Source: Temnopleurus reevesii
Lineage: Eukaryota > Echinodermata > Echinoidea > Temnopleuroida > Temnopleuridae
Direction of reading: 5' to 3'
NCBI GenBank assembly: GCA_036244855.1
Contig: BQKZ01000316.1
Location: 37,590 to 101,589, forward strand
Length of the DNA stretch: 64,000 bases
The notes below the pieces were generated by a model. The model saw only the letters and a program-made list of their open reading frames with translations. It had not been told where the DNA came from and did no database searches. The position numbers and the translations under genes are program-made. Below are positions 48,701 to 58,908 of the stretch, piece by piece (within the stretch, counting starts at the first letter, position 1; each line of letters begins with the position of its first letter).

Positions 48701-51700
48701 ATACATGTACTTTAATTATCAATGTGACCTCCTTATTATATCTCTGTTACTTTTAACTTTGTTGAGCCATTTGTTCATTCAGACACATTGCAAACTAACT
48801 TTTATTTTATTTGAACTTACAGTTCAAGTCAGAATTATTTGGTTACCTGTTATCAATCTAAAGCTCAAAACAATTACAGTAACATTGGCTCAGTGATCCC
48901 AGTGTGATCCCATTATTCTTAGTTTTTACAGGTAAATAAAGTATTCTGACTTGCACATTGTACATACCAAATAAAACCACAATGTTATGTTTATTATTGG
49001 ATGAAATGGATTTTTATTCCTCCAAAGTTACAACTTTGTTAACAAAATTGGTATTTTGATGTGTAATGAAAAGTTAATTTTTCTTGGAAGAATGATGATT
49101 AATTACTTACTCACCACAGCTTCCGCAGTCTTTTGGGTTAGCTATACACCACATTTATATCGATTATAATGAGTCATTAATGAGTATGAATACTTTTTGG
49201 TGTGAGCTTCCTTTCATTCTAGGTACCAGGAAATCCTGTAATGTAATAAATTGGTAAAGCTATGAAGGTGCATTTGCAATAAAGATTTTTATTGGATTAC
49301 CGGGAGCAACGGATCTGAGATCTTTGAATTGTAGAATAATTTCTGAAATAACAATTTCTCATACATGTATTTACTGAGAAGAGTCATGTTGTGTAAAAGT
49401 CTCCTTGTGGGGGCAGAGTCATTTAACCTTTTTAGTACAAGATGTTAGGACTTTTTCATTAACATTTTTTATTTTGAAATTTAATATTTTTATCCAGGAA
49501 TTACACTCCAAAATTCAACAAACTTTAAGTACATGGACTTTAAAACTAGCCAGATAGTACCCATTAATCTGATTCCCTGTACAAAAATTTAATTCAAATC
49601 ATGTTTGACTTCTGAATTTATACATGTATGAATAATTTTACAGAATGGCTTCACTAGTCCTCCCCCAATATATCTTGTTTTGATGATTTATTGCAGAGAA
49701 ATTTTATTTTATTTATGAATTAGCACAATGAATACTGATATGTAAATATATGATGGCATTTAAGACCTGTATAATTTAAGGAAAAACCTTTGTTTTACCC
49801 TGACCCACCTTGTTTGTGCAATCTGAAAATAAATTCATTCTGTGCAAGTAGAGAGGATTTACAGTTGAGAAGACATACATAAAGCTGTTTATTTTGGTGG
49901 ATTATGTCAGAAGTAGCCTTGTATGTCTAATGAATTATTTATAAATGCAAGCTACATGTATACAGTCTGTATAGGATTTCAAATTTCAATGCAAACACAG
50001 AAACTTGATAGCCACACCTTAACAAAGGGATTATACAGTATGTGTACACATATATCTGTACATATGTTTTAAAACTTACATTACTGCTCGTATTTACATA
50101 ACTTATTTTTATGTACAGATGCAGTCTATGTGTGCATAATGTTTTTTTCTGCCCAATGGTCCATGACTCTTCCCAGTCTGGTTTGCTCAGCATTACCGTA
50201 TTTTTCTTTGAATACATGTAACTCCATTCGTAAATGTTTTGTACCTTCATATTTGATACTCATCTATTTACTCATGATTATCTCTATTTATGTTGAAGTA
50301 TTTGAATGCATGTTACTTCATTCTTAATTGTTCTTCTTAATTACACACCTTTTGTAATTAGAAATGACATGACATTTGTGCAAAATATTGAATATAATTC
50401 CTGTTACAACATTTAGCCAATTACACTGTAGTTTAATCAATGTGGCAAATCATGCATACCTTTATCTTTGATACTCAAATTATAATTTACATTTGATTAT
50501 CACCAGTTATATTGAAGACGCTTGGGTTTTTTGTAAATTTATTGTATATTGATTGGAAGATATTTTTGTATTCCCCTTGCAGCAATACTTTGCAAGTGCA
50601 AACTATGAGGCAATGGAGAATGATGAAGGGAAGAGTTTCTATACATTAGAATGGACTAACCAGCATGGATGTGGTGGAGCTGAGGATACGGATCCTCATA
50701 AACTCAACTGTAACATCGTCATTCAGTACATGTGTCAACCAGATGCAGATACAGCTACTGGTAAGTCGCTTTTAGTGTCATTTGTCACCACTGACAACAA
50801 GTCAAAATTAACAATATTTTGTGTTACCGTTAATATGGAACTTTTTGCATTGGGAACGCTACTTCTTTGTAGGAAACTATATACCCTTGCAATGCCGCTC
50901 ATTAGAAGGTATAACTTAATTTTTGTCCTTTTAGCATCATTGTAGGTGCAATTAAATACACATATGCCATGAATATTTGATGTTTGGAGATGTACTAAAA
51001 ATTGTGAAATAAATCTAAAAAAATTGCAAGTCTAAAAAATTAAAAAAAAGATAAATCTAATTGTCATAATTGTCAAAATAAAATATATCTAACTTTTATA
51101 TCTAATGCAAAAACTTGAAAGGCATTTTAAAGCTTTAACGGTAAATTCTGATGAATACAATGATGAAAAAAGGGTAATGCCCTTAGCGGTTCCAAATATA
51201 TTTTATTGATTGTGGCAAGAATGGGAAATATTGTATGTCTTAGGACTTTGCATGGTTCAAATCCCACCGCTGCCACTAATCTAATATCTTAAGACACTGA
51301 GTAATTAGAAGTGGCCTAGCCATGATGGATTTTTGAAAAGTATGTTATGGTAGTAGTGATACATGCACATTTTTTCAAATTGAGAATGGATGACAACTTA
51401 CTTCATAGCCATTTTGTGTGCATTTATAATTTATGTCTTTGTCGTCCAATAACTTGCTACAATCGGAAAGTGCATGCTCTTTCGCGCACTGAATGTGCTT
51501 TTGACAAGACATGTATGAAACCATGGATTTGATTGGCGCTTGTGAAATTTATGGCACTTGTCGAATTGATCGCAACTTTGAAGCAACACACCTTATTACA
51601 GCAAATTCCACATAACAAACTGTTCTTACTCTTCTCATGCAATTTAATGGTGATGCATTTATGAATGAGTATAATATCAATACTATTTCTCATGATAGGT

Positions 51701-54341
51701 GATGATGATACAATCAGGAATGGAGCTAACACAGCCACCCAGAATCATCAACCAAGGAACAATGCAAAAGAACAGCAGAACCAAGCTGCTCAGAGAAAAA
51801 ACAATAATGTTCAAGCTAATCGCTTTCTTCAAGAACAATGGGAGGCATATGATGCGTGCTACATTAGAGAGAGAAATGCTGGTAAGTACATGGATGCTAA
51901 ATAAACACTGTATCCCTTGCTGGTTACACTTTTTAAAGTGGTATTGATATCAATTCGCCAGTTTTTATGTCGAAAACAAAGATACCACCGTGTATCACTT
52001 GTCTTTCAGAACAATAAAATTAACAATTAAATGGTCTTTATGTCAATGAATGCCATAAATAGTTCATTGCTGTGGATACAAATCAGCCAATACAGTTGTG
52101 TGCATTATGGCACTATTGGTTCTGAATTTAAACAATGTGTAAGTATTCTTAGTATGTATGTACATTTAAGTAAAATTAGGGAACATGATTTTTTTTGTTG
52201 GTATGTTCTCAGGTATTCTGTCATGAAGTTGGCCCTGACCCAAGCTGGTTCAATGTTAGCTTTATGAGAGAGTTCAGGAAATTCTTCTCTGTTTTCATCA
52301 AGAATAGCTTCTTGTGAAAGGAATTCTGGTTTTCCAATTATCTGAAGTTTCTTTTTTTCAGGAAGGAAGTGTGTTTCTTTTGACTGATTGAAGGACAGGA
52401 TAATGAGTAATAAACCATGACCAGCTATAAATAGAATGTAGACCAAACAAGTTAATACACATCACCAAGAAGAACATTAACAAACGAGTAAAAGGATATA
52501 ACACTGGCTCCCTCACATGATAATACATATTTAATTTTAAATTTGCTTGTACTTCTGTTTAGTTTGGGTTTTTCTATCCTTAAAACTTTGTAAACTTTTA
52601 GTAATTGTCAAATGAATATGTGTTTGTGGGGAACTTTTCATGATGACATTGATCAATAGAACAGCAATGATATATTCAACAGAAAATTGAGGGAGGTTGT
52701 ATAAGGCATCCTTGAATTACAAATAAAATATTTCGAAAATTAATAACTTGTTAATATCTTAACTACAGAGTTAATGAAAGTGCGCAGTATTTGCAGTGGA
52801 GGGAACAAAATGTGTTTTTTTTCACTGATCTTCTTTGAGAAGGTGCTTCATCATTCAAGCTGCTGTGACATACATGTAAGCCCAGATTCATCCGGATTCA
52901 ACATGATTGTTGGTCCAGTGGAATCCCCTGTGATCAATTACATGTCCCTCTATGTTCAGGGGCATTTAATCCAGTCACTGAGGATGCAACTGGACTAAGG
53001 GGGTGTTGCTCAAAAGTTGCAATTGATCGCAAGTTGCAGTTGATCGGAACGCGCCAATCAAAATCATTGTTTCGTGCGCGTCTTGTTAAATGTGCATACC
53101 GTGAGCGAATGAAAATGCGCATTACAATGTGCGAAGTTGCAGTTGATTTGCAGTTGATTTTGAACAACACCCCCTTAGAGTCGTGTTGAATCGGGGTGTA
53201 TCAGGGTTTATATGTGACTGGAGCATTACCTTTATTTCCCATCTCAGGTCTATTCACTGCTGACCAGAAGCTGAAGAACAACAACCAGGGATACAGCTCA
53301 GCTATCTTCACCCGTCAGAACCCTAATGGTCAGAGAAGAGGATATGAGTGCCCAGAGGAGAGGGACTATTACCCCTACTGGCATCCTACCCAGTGGATTG
53401 ATGCAGCTATCTTGGTCGGAGATGTCGCTGAATGCGAGTAAGTCTAAAACAATTTTAAACTGGTCCAGGGGTATGCTTCACAAGCATTTGTCACTGAAAA
53501 TTAGAGTGATGAGTGGTCTTAACACTCTAAATTCTATCGAAGGATGAGCGATTGACACTGGCAAAATATTTCATGATCCCTCCTCCCGATTATACATAGT
53601 TAGAAAAGAATGAAGTGATCCAATGTCCATCTGTCCTGAGTGCTTTATGGTCCTGATTACACTGTTGTGATTAGACAATGAAAAATAAGATTTGTGTCTG
53701 ATATGGAGTTGATAAATACTTCATGTGTAATTAATAAGTGTTATTCTGAAATTCAATAAGTTCAACTTGTAATTTGATGTTATATTGAATCTTTGTAATA
53801 ATGAAATTTGATTTCTGTCTTTCATATATTCTATCAGAGTTATCTAGGTCCTTTCTTCTCCATGGAAATAGAAATATTTGCTTTTTAACACCTTAATTGT
53901 AGTGATTGTACTTTTATTTAAGTAGAAGAAAATTTGTCATACAATTACATACATTGCCTTATCTTATTGATATTATTTTGGTTGTATCTAATTCAGGTAT
54001 TACCAAGCAGAGAGCTTCAATGTGAAGGAGAAGTATGAATGTATAGAGTACTACACCAATGGTCAACGTAAACATGCATCACGATACAACAATGAGGCAG
54101 ACTGCACAGAGAATGATGGCGAATGGTTACCATTCACAAACTACCTAGAGAGGGCTCCTAGTAAGTATAATTACTACCTTTTTGGCAAATTATGGAAAAT
54201 ATATCAGAAAACTTGAACAGAATTTTGTTAAAAATGAATCATGGTTTTTATACCCTGACATATCACAGTTTCAGTTTCATATGATTTTTGTCATCATAAA
54301 AGTGAATTATGAGCAATTATGCACCTGATATGATATTGTTT

Positions 54342-54383
<42 letters not shown>

Positions 54384-57300
54384 AATATTAGTTTTGATTG
54401 AAATTTATTGCAGTAATGCTATGTAAAAAAAAATCCCCCCAAACAATGTATCAACTCCCTGAGAACTTGAAACAACACCATTGATGAATCAATAGATCAT
54501 GAACCTACCTGGTAGAATGTTGAACAAAAACAAAATCATCAGCTTACATGTAGATGAATCCTTGGTAACCTGTTAACCCTAATATAGCCGGGCTTTTTTG
54601 GGTCTTCTATAGCCGAGGGGGGGTTGATTCAACCCCCCCCCCCACCCGGCCTTTTTAGGGTTAATGCAGCTGTAGCTGTATCTTCATCATTTCAATCCCC
54701 ATGCTAAAAAATAATCACTACAATGAGCTCACAACTTCTAGAAGTAATGACAGGAAAATAATGGAAAATCTTAGCCTTTACCATCATGTCCCAGTAGATT
54801 TTCTGCTTTGCAGCTGCTTGTAACTTTTTCTTTGCTTTATTTCCTGACAGCTCTTACCACTCAACAAGCATGTACCGCTGCGTCCGGTAATGGTGTTGAG
54901 TAAGTGTGGGGACGTCCCTGGAATGGACAAGATGAGGAATGTCTTGTAGCCTTGAAGGCACCTGAATGTCAGCAAGCTCCTTGGACCAGGGTGAACCATA
55001 ACGGTAACGCCAGGGGTGGTGAGGCTAGTCGCTTTACCATGACTCTTCCGTTCTTCCCTTCACAAGACACAATGAGATGCGCTATGAGACTCAGGTGAGA
55101 CATCACAATTATATCATGCTGTGGGAATATTATATGTGGTTACAGGTGCACCAATTTATTAATGCATAATGCAAAATAAATCTTCTAGTTATCCTCTATC
55201 TCAAACACTTCATAAAAACCTGACCCAAGTTTTTTTTGTTTGTTGCATTGTTTACTTAATAATTTAGGAAGACCCTAAGGGTTCAACACTCAAAATGCAT
55301 CTATTATGTGCATGATTTTCATTCCATCGTGTATTTCTATTTTGATGTTTTTTAACCCTATATTATATATCTTTCTTTCCAGGTACAACATTTCTACTGA
55401 TGACTATGACCCATGGAAAACTACCTCAGAACAGAACCAAGACACGTAAGTGATTATATTCATGATGATTCAATACCTAAGTTAAGATAAAAGCTATACA
55501 TACTAAATATATTAGGATTTCATGATAATGTCAATGTTGATGTCCATGTATGAAAATCATATATAATCTACATGTCATATTTATTTTCTAGCAAAATTCG
55601 TACCTACCAAATTTTTTAAGATAAAGTGTCTTCCTTTATTGCTGAGATCATATTTTACATGCTTCAAGAGGGCAACAATTTTACTCTCATTCAAAACTTT
55701 CCAAAACCAAGAAAAATTTAGTTTGCACATTTTACAAAAAGTCCTACATTTATATGACAAAATCTTGTCAATGAATGGAAGAAAATTTTTTTTAATGAAA
55801 TATAAATTTACTTTTTGGTTTTTACTTATAACTTTTTTCGTTTTTCTTGCCTATGTAGTGCCAACAATGTGCAATCACCAGTACAGCAGAAACCGTATGT
55901 AGACATCGGAGCTGACCACACTGCCCTCCGTCTTGCTATCAACACAGCACAGACAGGACGAACCTTCCAAGATAGATCACATGCTTTCAAAATCATGCCT
56001 AGACCACAAGCTGCAGGTAGGTTATATTGAAGACTTGTTTGGGTGCCATCCAATTCAATTTTTTTTTTAGAGAGTGTCGGTCGATCGGAAAAGGTGGTTT
56101 TTTAAACTATTTTTAAAAATCTTTCAAACACAATTAAACATTTCATGAGGGACATAGGTTTTTAAGGGGTGAAAATCTAAAATGCATAGATATGAAACTA
56201 GCTTTTCAGGTCATATTTTACATGCTTTTGTATGATTTTACAGTGATTTTTTCAATGTTAGTTGTTAGTGAAAAAAAGTAGTTCAGGTTGGGCCATTTTC
56301 AGAGAGTCAGTCAGTGGAGGGTATCCAAATATTTTTTTTGCCTACAGCCCTTTATAGTTTTTGTGAAGATTCAACAATGTTGATAGATGGTATGCTAATT
56401 TTATGATAAATATATTACAACAATTTTGTGATCATCACATATATTTCATTGAACAATGTTTTTGTGGAAATTTAATTTGACTGTTAAATTTTAAACAGCA
56501 TACCCTCTTGGTATTCAGGATATGTATTTTGTATCGATTTCGAGAACTTTTTACTTCATTGAGTTTCTGAGATACCAATTTCAATATTGGATTTAATGAT
56601 GTTTAAATTATTTATTGTTTTTGTTTGGCTTTAGCTGTTCAAGCTGCCAAGATTTTCAACTTGAATGTGAGAGGAAAGAGAGGAAACATCGTGCAGACCT
56701 ACCCAGCAGTGGAGTATGATTTCATGCCTAACAGACTGGCGATTGCGCCCGAAGATATGGTGCACATCCAATGGACCGGTAAGTTTGCTTTCATTTCAAC
56801 AAGATTTACAGGGATTCAGTTGGGCATAAGTGAGGATGTTGCTAGAAAGTTGGGATCAATCGCAAATTAGTTGCAACTTATAACATATATTTTCATTCGC
56901 GCAGAGTCTGCACTTCTTGCAAGGTGCGAATGAAATGGTGTCTTTGATTGATGCACGCCGATTAACTGCAACTTGTAATTGATCACTTTTCAGCAACACC
57001 CCCAAGTGGAAAGCCAGGCGTCATTAGATGAGTTAGGATGTAGTTTGAAATAAGGAGTTAAATACAGATTAATAGTGTGAAGTTGTAAGATATGTTGAAT
57101 AATCTTACCTCAACTTTATTGCATAAATTGTAGAAAATGATCCACTATGTGTTGCACTTCTCTCTAAATATTACAGTCTTTTTTTATATAGCTTTTTAGA
57201 TTAAACATTGCAGGATAATGATTTATGTTTCAATGAAATGAAAGTAAATGTTTCCAATCATTGTGTTTTGTAGGTTCTAATCGTCATAACAACAATGCAC

Positions 57301-58908
57301 CAGGTGGAGATGGGCAAACAGGTGATGCTGGAGAAGGCCAGGGAGGTATGTATCCTATCAAGTCATATTCACAGTCCTCTCTTTGAACCTATTGACTGAA
57401 TTCTGTAATTCCCATAGACTTTTGTACAGGGTACATTGTTCCAGTAGTCATTGGTGATGTTGGAAACTTCATTTTGTCAATTTTGCAACCCATATCTGAT
57501 ACAGTTTAACCTCAGTTATCTGACCCTCTGACTTCTAGATATAAAATACTTTCATGGAAATAATGTTAAGTTCCATCCAAAACAAAAACCATTATCATGC
57601 AAATACATCAATACTTTATGCTGATTATCTTTTAAATTCTTGAAGGCATGTATGAGAATCAGATCTATGTGCCTATAGATGGTCTTGATATCTTTTCCAT
57701 TTTATGATAGGCCTTGATATTTGTAAGAGAATCGGTTCTCTGAGTGGTCGTAACACATTTTAGCTTTTTATAATATCAATAAATGTTGATGTCTAAAAAT
57801 CTTAGATCTGCCCTTGGCCCTATTTCTATATTTACATTATTTGACATTTAATGTAATTATCACTTTGACAGGAACGGATCGAAGCAACTTTGTACAGATG
57901 AGCAACACCTTAGAGAACTACCCCACCCCATTCAATGATGCTACAAGTATGTTTACTGATGCTACCGTCCACTGGATCTACTTTGATGATACACCCAACA
58001 TCACTCCTGAGGACCTCGCTATCAATATGGCTAGCTCTGGCTACTATCGGTGAGTTTAATAACTTAGTTTAATTCCCTTAGAAATTCTGGCATCCAGTCC
58101 TTCTTTGCTTGGTTTGTGCAATCATGTTCATTTTGNAACATCACTCCTGAGGATCTTGCTATCAATATGGCTAGCTCTGGCTACTATAGGTGAGTATCTT
58201 CAGAACTTGCCCTTTTACTTCCCTTAGAAATTCTGCCATACAGTCCCTCTATGCTTCGTTTGTGCAATCATATTTTATGGTCTTACTGGAAAATCCATTT
58301 AGTTTAGCTAAGTTGTACATAGGTCATGAAATTGGCCCTTTAAGATTATTGAATGATTTGGGAGAAATATCACACTTACACTTAATGAGACAAATGGTAT
58401 TTACATAATCGTTATTTGTAGTAACCTTACATGTTAGAGTAAATGCCTCAAATCTCTTAACTGGTGTAACAGTAATGGTACATTTTATAGTATTAGTCAG
58501 TATATTGCTCTTCCAGATTGACACAAAGTAATTACATGATTTGTTTGGATGTGAATGAAACAGTAAATTCTCAAATTGAATATTGTTCTCAAGACAATAT
58601 GTGTTTATCTATTTTGAATATAAATATTTTTCTTGTATGTTGTTTGTCTTCTTTTTTTTATGGTTGAAGTGCTGATAAATGTACATTTATATTCCCTAAA
58701 TAGGTGCAAGAACCAGAATGTTTGCGGAGGTGAATCAGTCCAGGCCAAGAATCAGATGAACAAACTTCTGAACAATGCCCCACCTTCATATGAAGGAGCT
58801 CTCATTCAGTTCCCTGCAGGTGAACACAAGTACATGAGCACAAGAAACAACAACTTCAGCAATCGATCTCAGAAGGGTTATATAATGGTCGCTGCTCCAA
58901 CAGCTTAA
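45602..58908 (+). CDS. DD3-3-like protein, secreted paralogue (13 exons, 668 aa, in-frame TAA)
   Basis: Exons: 45602-45751, 46357-46434, 50583-50760, 51699-51881, 53248-53437, 53997-54160, 54851-55094, 55383-55445, 55859-56016, 56635-56778, 57274-57345, 57872-58049, 58704-58908. All junctions are GT/AG with consistent phases. Signal peptide about 1-19, then [112 protein letters not shown] and [13 protein letters not shown]. It ends in [11 protein letters not shown] with no membrane span, so it is predicted extracellular and soluble. Codon 332 is TAA (54901-54903), inside an otherwise well-conserved exon; it overlaps a perfect 5' splice site (GA/GTAAGT). The ATG follows a TTCTTCAG acceptor by 11 bases. 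Function of the family is unknown. Confidence 0.88.
46357..46434 (+). CDS. Secreted DD3-3 gene, exon 2
   Basis: 26 codons, [17 protein letters not shown] and TQEENQYRM, after a TTGATGCAG acceptor. The Arg codon AGA here is the position that reads TGA in the anchored copy. Confidence 0.88.
47139..47675 (+). repeat. Diverged direct repeat pair
   Basis: 47139-47235 and 47584-47675 share CTCAGGATGCT/CTCAAGGATGCTG, TTACATCATGAAGCAGGAAG, a CAAG..TTTTGTA-like stretch and TTAATGAGTTTAGA. About 450 bp apart. Confidence 0.6.
47281..47353. mobile_element. TTAA-family palindromic element, degenerate copy
   Basis: Contains GACTCCGAAATTATGTAATT and CCCATAGACTTTGTACA and ends GTGGGTTGAGTAA. Matches the element at 37863-37942 in order and spacing. 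Confidence 0.55.
50583..50760 (+). CDS. Secreted DD3-3 gene, exon 3
   Basis: Codes [20 protein letters not shown], then [20 protein letters not shown] and [17 protein letters not shown]. Acceptor CCCCTTGCAG, donor ACTG/GTAAGT. Confidence 0.92.
51212..51276 (+). tRNA. Degenerate tRNA-like sequence (SINE head or pseudo-tRNA)
   Basis: GTGGCA at the start pairs with TGCCAC at the end, and GGTTCAAATCC matches the tRNA B box. The length of 65, the poor D-arm and the absence of a clear anticodon arm argue against a working tRNA. Lies in intron 3 of the secreted DD3-3 gene. Confidence 0.3.
51450..51595. mobile_element. GGGGTGTTGCT-family element, degenerate copy
   Basis: Right end CGAATTGATCGCAACTTTGA and AGCAACACACC match the family; the middle carries CGCGCACTGAATGTGC and GATTTGATTGGCGC. 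The left end is weak (AACTTGCTACAATCGG). Confidence 0.5.
51699..51881 (+). CDS. Secreted DD3-3 gene, exon 4
   Basis: Codes [20 protein letters not shown], a Gln/Asn-rich stretch and [14 protein letters not shown]. Phase 1 at both ends. Donor GCTG/GTAAGT. Confidence 0.9.
52996..53177. mobile_element. GGGGTGTTGCT-family element, best copy, TA borders
   Basis: Begins TAAGGGGGTGTTGCTCAAAA and ends with the near-complement TTTTGAACAACACCCCCTTA, so the outer TA on each side can be a target duplication. Internal AGTTGATCGGAACGCGCC and CAATCAAAATCATTGTTT. 182 bp, 70 bp upstream of exon 5. Confidence 0.75.
53248..53437 (+). CDS. Secreted DD3-3 gene, exon 5
   Basis: Codes [40 protein letters not shown] and [20 protein letters not shown]. 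Strong match to exons 5-7 of the other copy. Ends GCGA/GTAAGT. Confidence 0.93.
53997..54160 (+). CDS. Secreted DD3-3 gene, exon 6
   Basis: Codes [20 protein letters not shown], then [20 protein letters not shown] and [14 protein letters not shown]. Ends CCTA/GTAAGT in phase 1. Confidence 0.92.
54344..54379. repeat. (AT)n microsatellite
   Basis: About 18 AT units in intron 6 of the secreted DD3-3 gene. Confidence 0.95.
54573..54664. mobile_element. 92-bp TTAACCCT...AGGGTTAA element
   Basis: Ends are TTAACCCTA and TAGGGTTAA, with GCCGGGC and CCCGGCC inside and a G-run facing a C-run across a short TTGATTCAA centre. A longer relative begins at 63806. Confidence 0.7.
54851..55094 (+). CDS. Secreted DD3-3 gene, exon 7, contains in-frame TAA
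   Basis: Reads [16 protein letters not shown], then TAA at 54901-54903, then [20 protein letters not shown] and the conserved [16 protein letters not shown]. Downstream residues match the other copy, so the frame is right and only one codon is bad. TAA sits in GAGTAAGTG, a perfect donor; using it (54899/54900) with the exon 8 acceptor would delete 65 codons in frame. Confidence 0.88.
55383..55445 (+). CDS. Secreted DD3-3 gene, exon 8
   Basis: Small 63-base exon, [20 protein letters not shown], matching YNISTGEF of the other copy. Phase 2 at both ends. Confidence 0.88.
55859..56016 (+). CDS. Secreted DD3-3 gene, exon 9
   Basis: Codes [20 protein letters not shown], then [20 protein letters not shown]. 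The acceptor CTATGTAG is less pyrimidine-rich at its very end but follows a long T tract. Confidence 0.9.
56635..56778 (+). CDS. Secreted DD3-3 gene, exon 10
   Basis: Codes [20 protein letters not shown], then [20 protein letters not shown] and MVHIQWT. The strongest block of identity with the other copy. Ends ACCG/GTAAGT. Confidence 0.93.
56830..57004. mobile_element. GGGGTGTTGCT-family element, copy in intron 10
   Basis: Left GAGGATGTTGCT with GATCAATCGCAA; right AATTGATCACTTTTCAGCAA then CACCCCC. Internal ATTCGCGCAGAG and TGCACGCCGATTAACTGCAA match the family. Confidence 0.65.
57274..57345 (+). CDS. Secreted DD3-3 gene, exon 11
   Basis: 24 codons, [20 protein letters not shown], a Gly/Asn linker corresponding to [12 protein letters not shown] of the other copy. 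Phase 1 at both ends. Confidence 0.88.
57384..57455. mobile_element. TTAA-family palindromic element, degenerate copy
   Basis: GAACCTATTGACTGAATTCT, then GTAATTCCCATAGACTTTTG and TTCCAGTAGTCATTGG, in the same order as 37863-37942. Confidence 0.55.
57872..58049 (+). CDS. Secreted DD3-3 gene, exon 12
   Basis: Codes [20 protein letters not shown], then [20 protein letters not shown] and [18 protein letters not shown]. Ends ATCG/GTGAGT. Its last 53 bases are repeated at 58137-58189. Confidence 0.9.
57997..58274. repeat. 139-bp tandem duplication joined by an n
   Basis: 57997-58135 and 58137-58274 are near-identical, covering the exon 12 end, its donor and the start of the intron, with a single n at 58136 between them. 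Differences are scattered substitutions and a small indel. Looks like two haplotypes placed in series at a gap join. Confidence 0.8.
58704..58908 (+). CDS. Secreted DD3-3 gene, exon 13 (last)
   Basis: Codes [40 protein letters not shown] and [18 protein letters not shown], then TAA. No transmembrane segment. The two Cys in CKNQNVC have no clear match in the other copy. Confidence 0.92.

Larger units (their letters stand above)
46435..50582. other. Intron 2 of the secreted DD3-3 gene
   Basis: 4.1 kb, the largest intron of this gene. No exon or gene seen. Contains a TTAA-family element copy (47281-47353) and a pair of diverged 95-bp direct repeats (47139-47235 and 47584-47675). Confidence 0.65.

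Noticed and set aside
51212..51276. Functional tRNA gene
   Set aside because: Acceptor and B-box features are present, but the D-arm and anticodon arm do not form and the length is short; kept only as a tRNA-like remnant.
54900..55382. Treating the TAA-containing segment simply as intron
   Set aside because: Residues after the stop match the paralogue closely (APW-R-NH-GN, R-CA-RLR), so it is coding in the normal form; the donor is kept only as an alternative.
58137..58189. A possible extra exon identical to the end of exon 12
   Set aside because: It begins mid-exon right after an n and has no acceptor; best explained as a duplicated haplotype at an assembly join.
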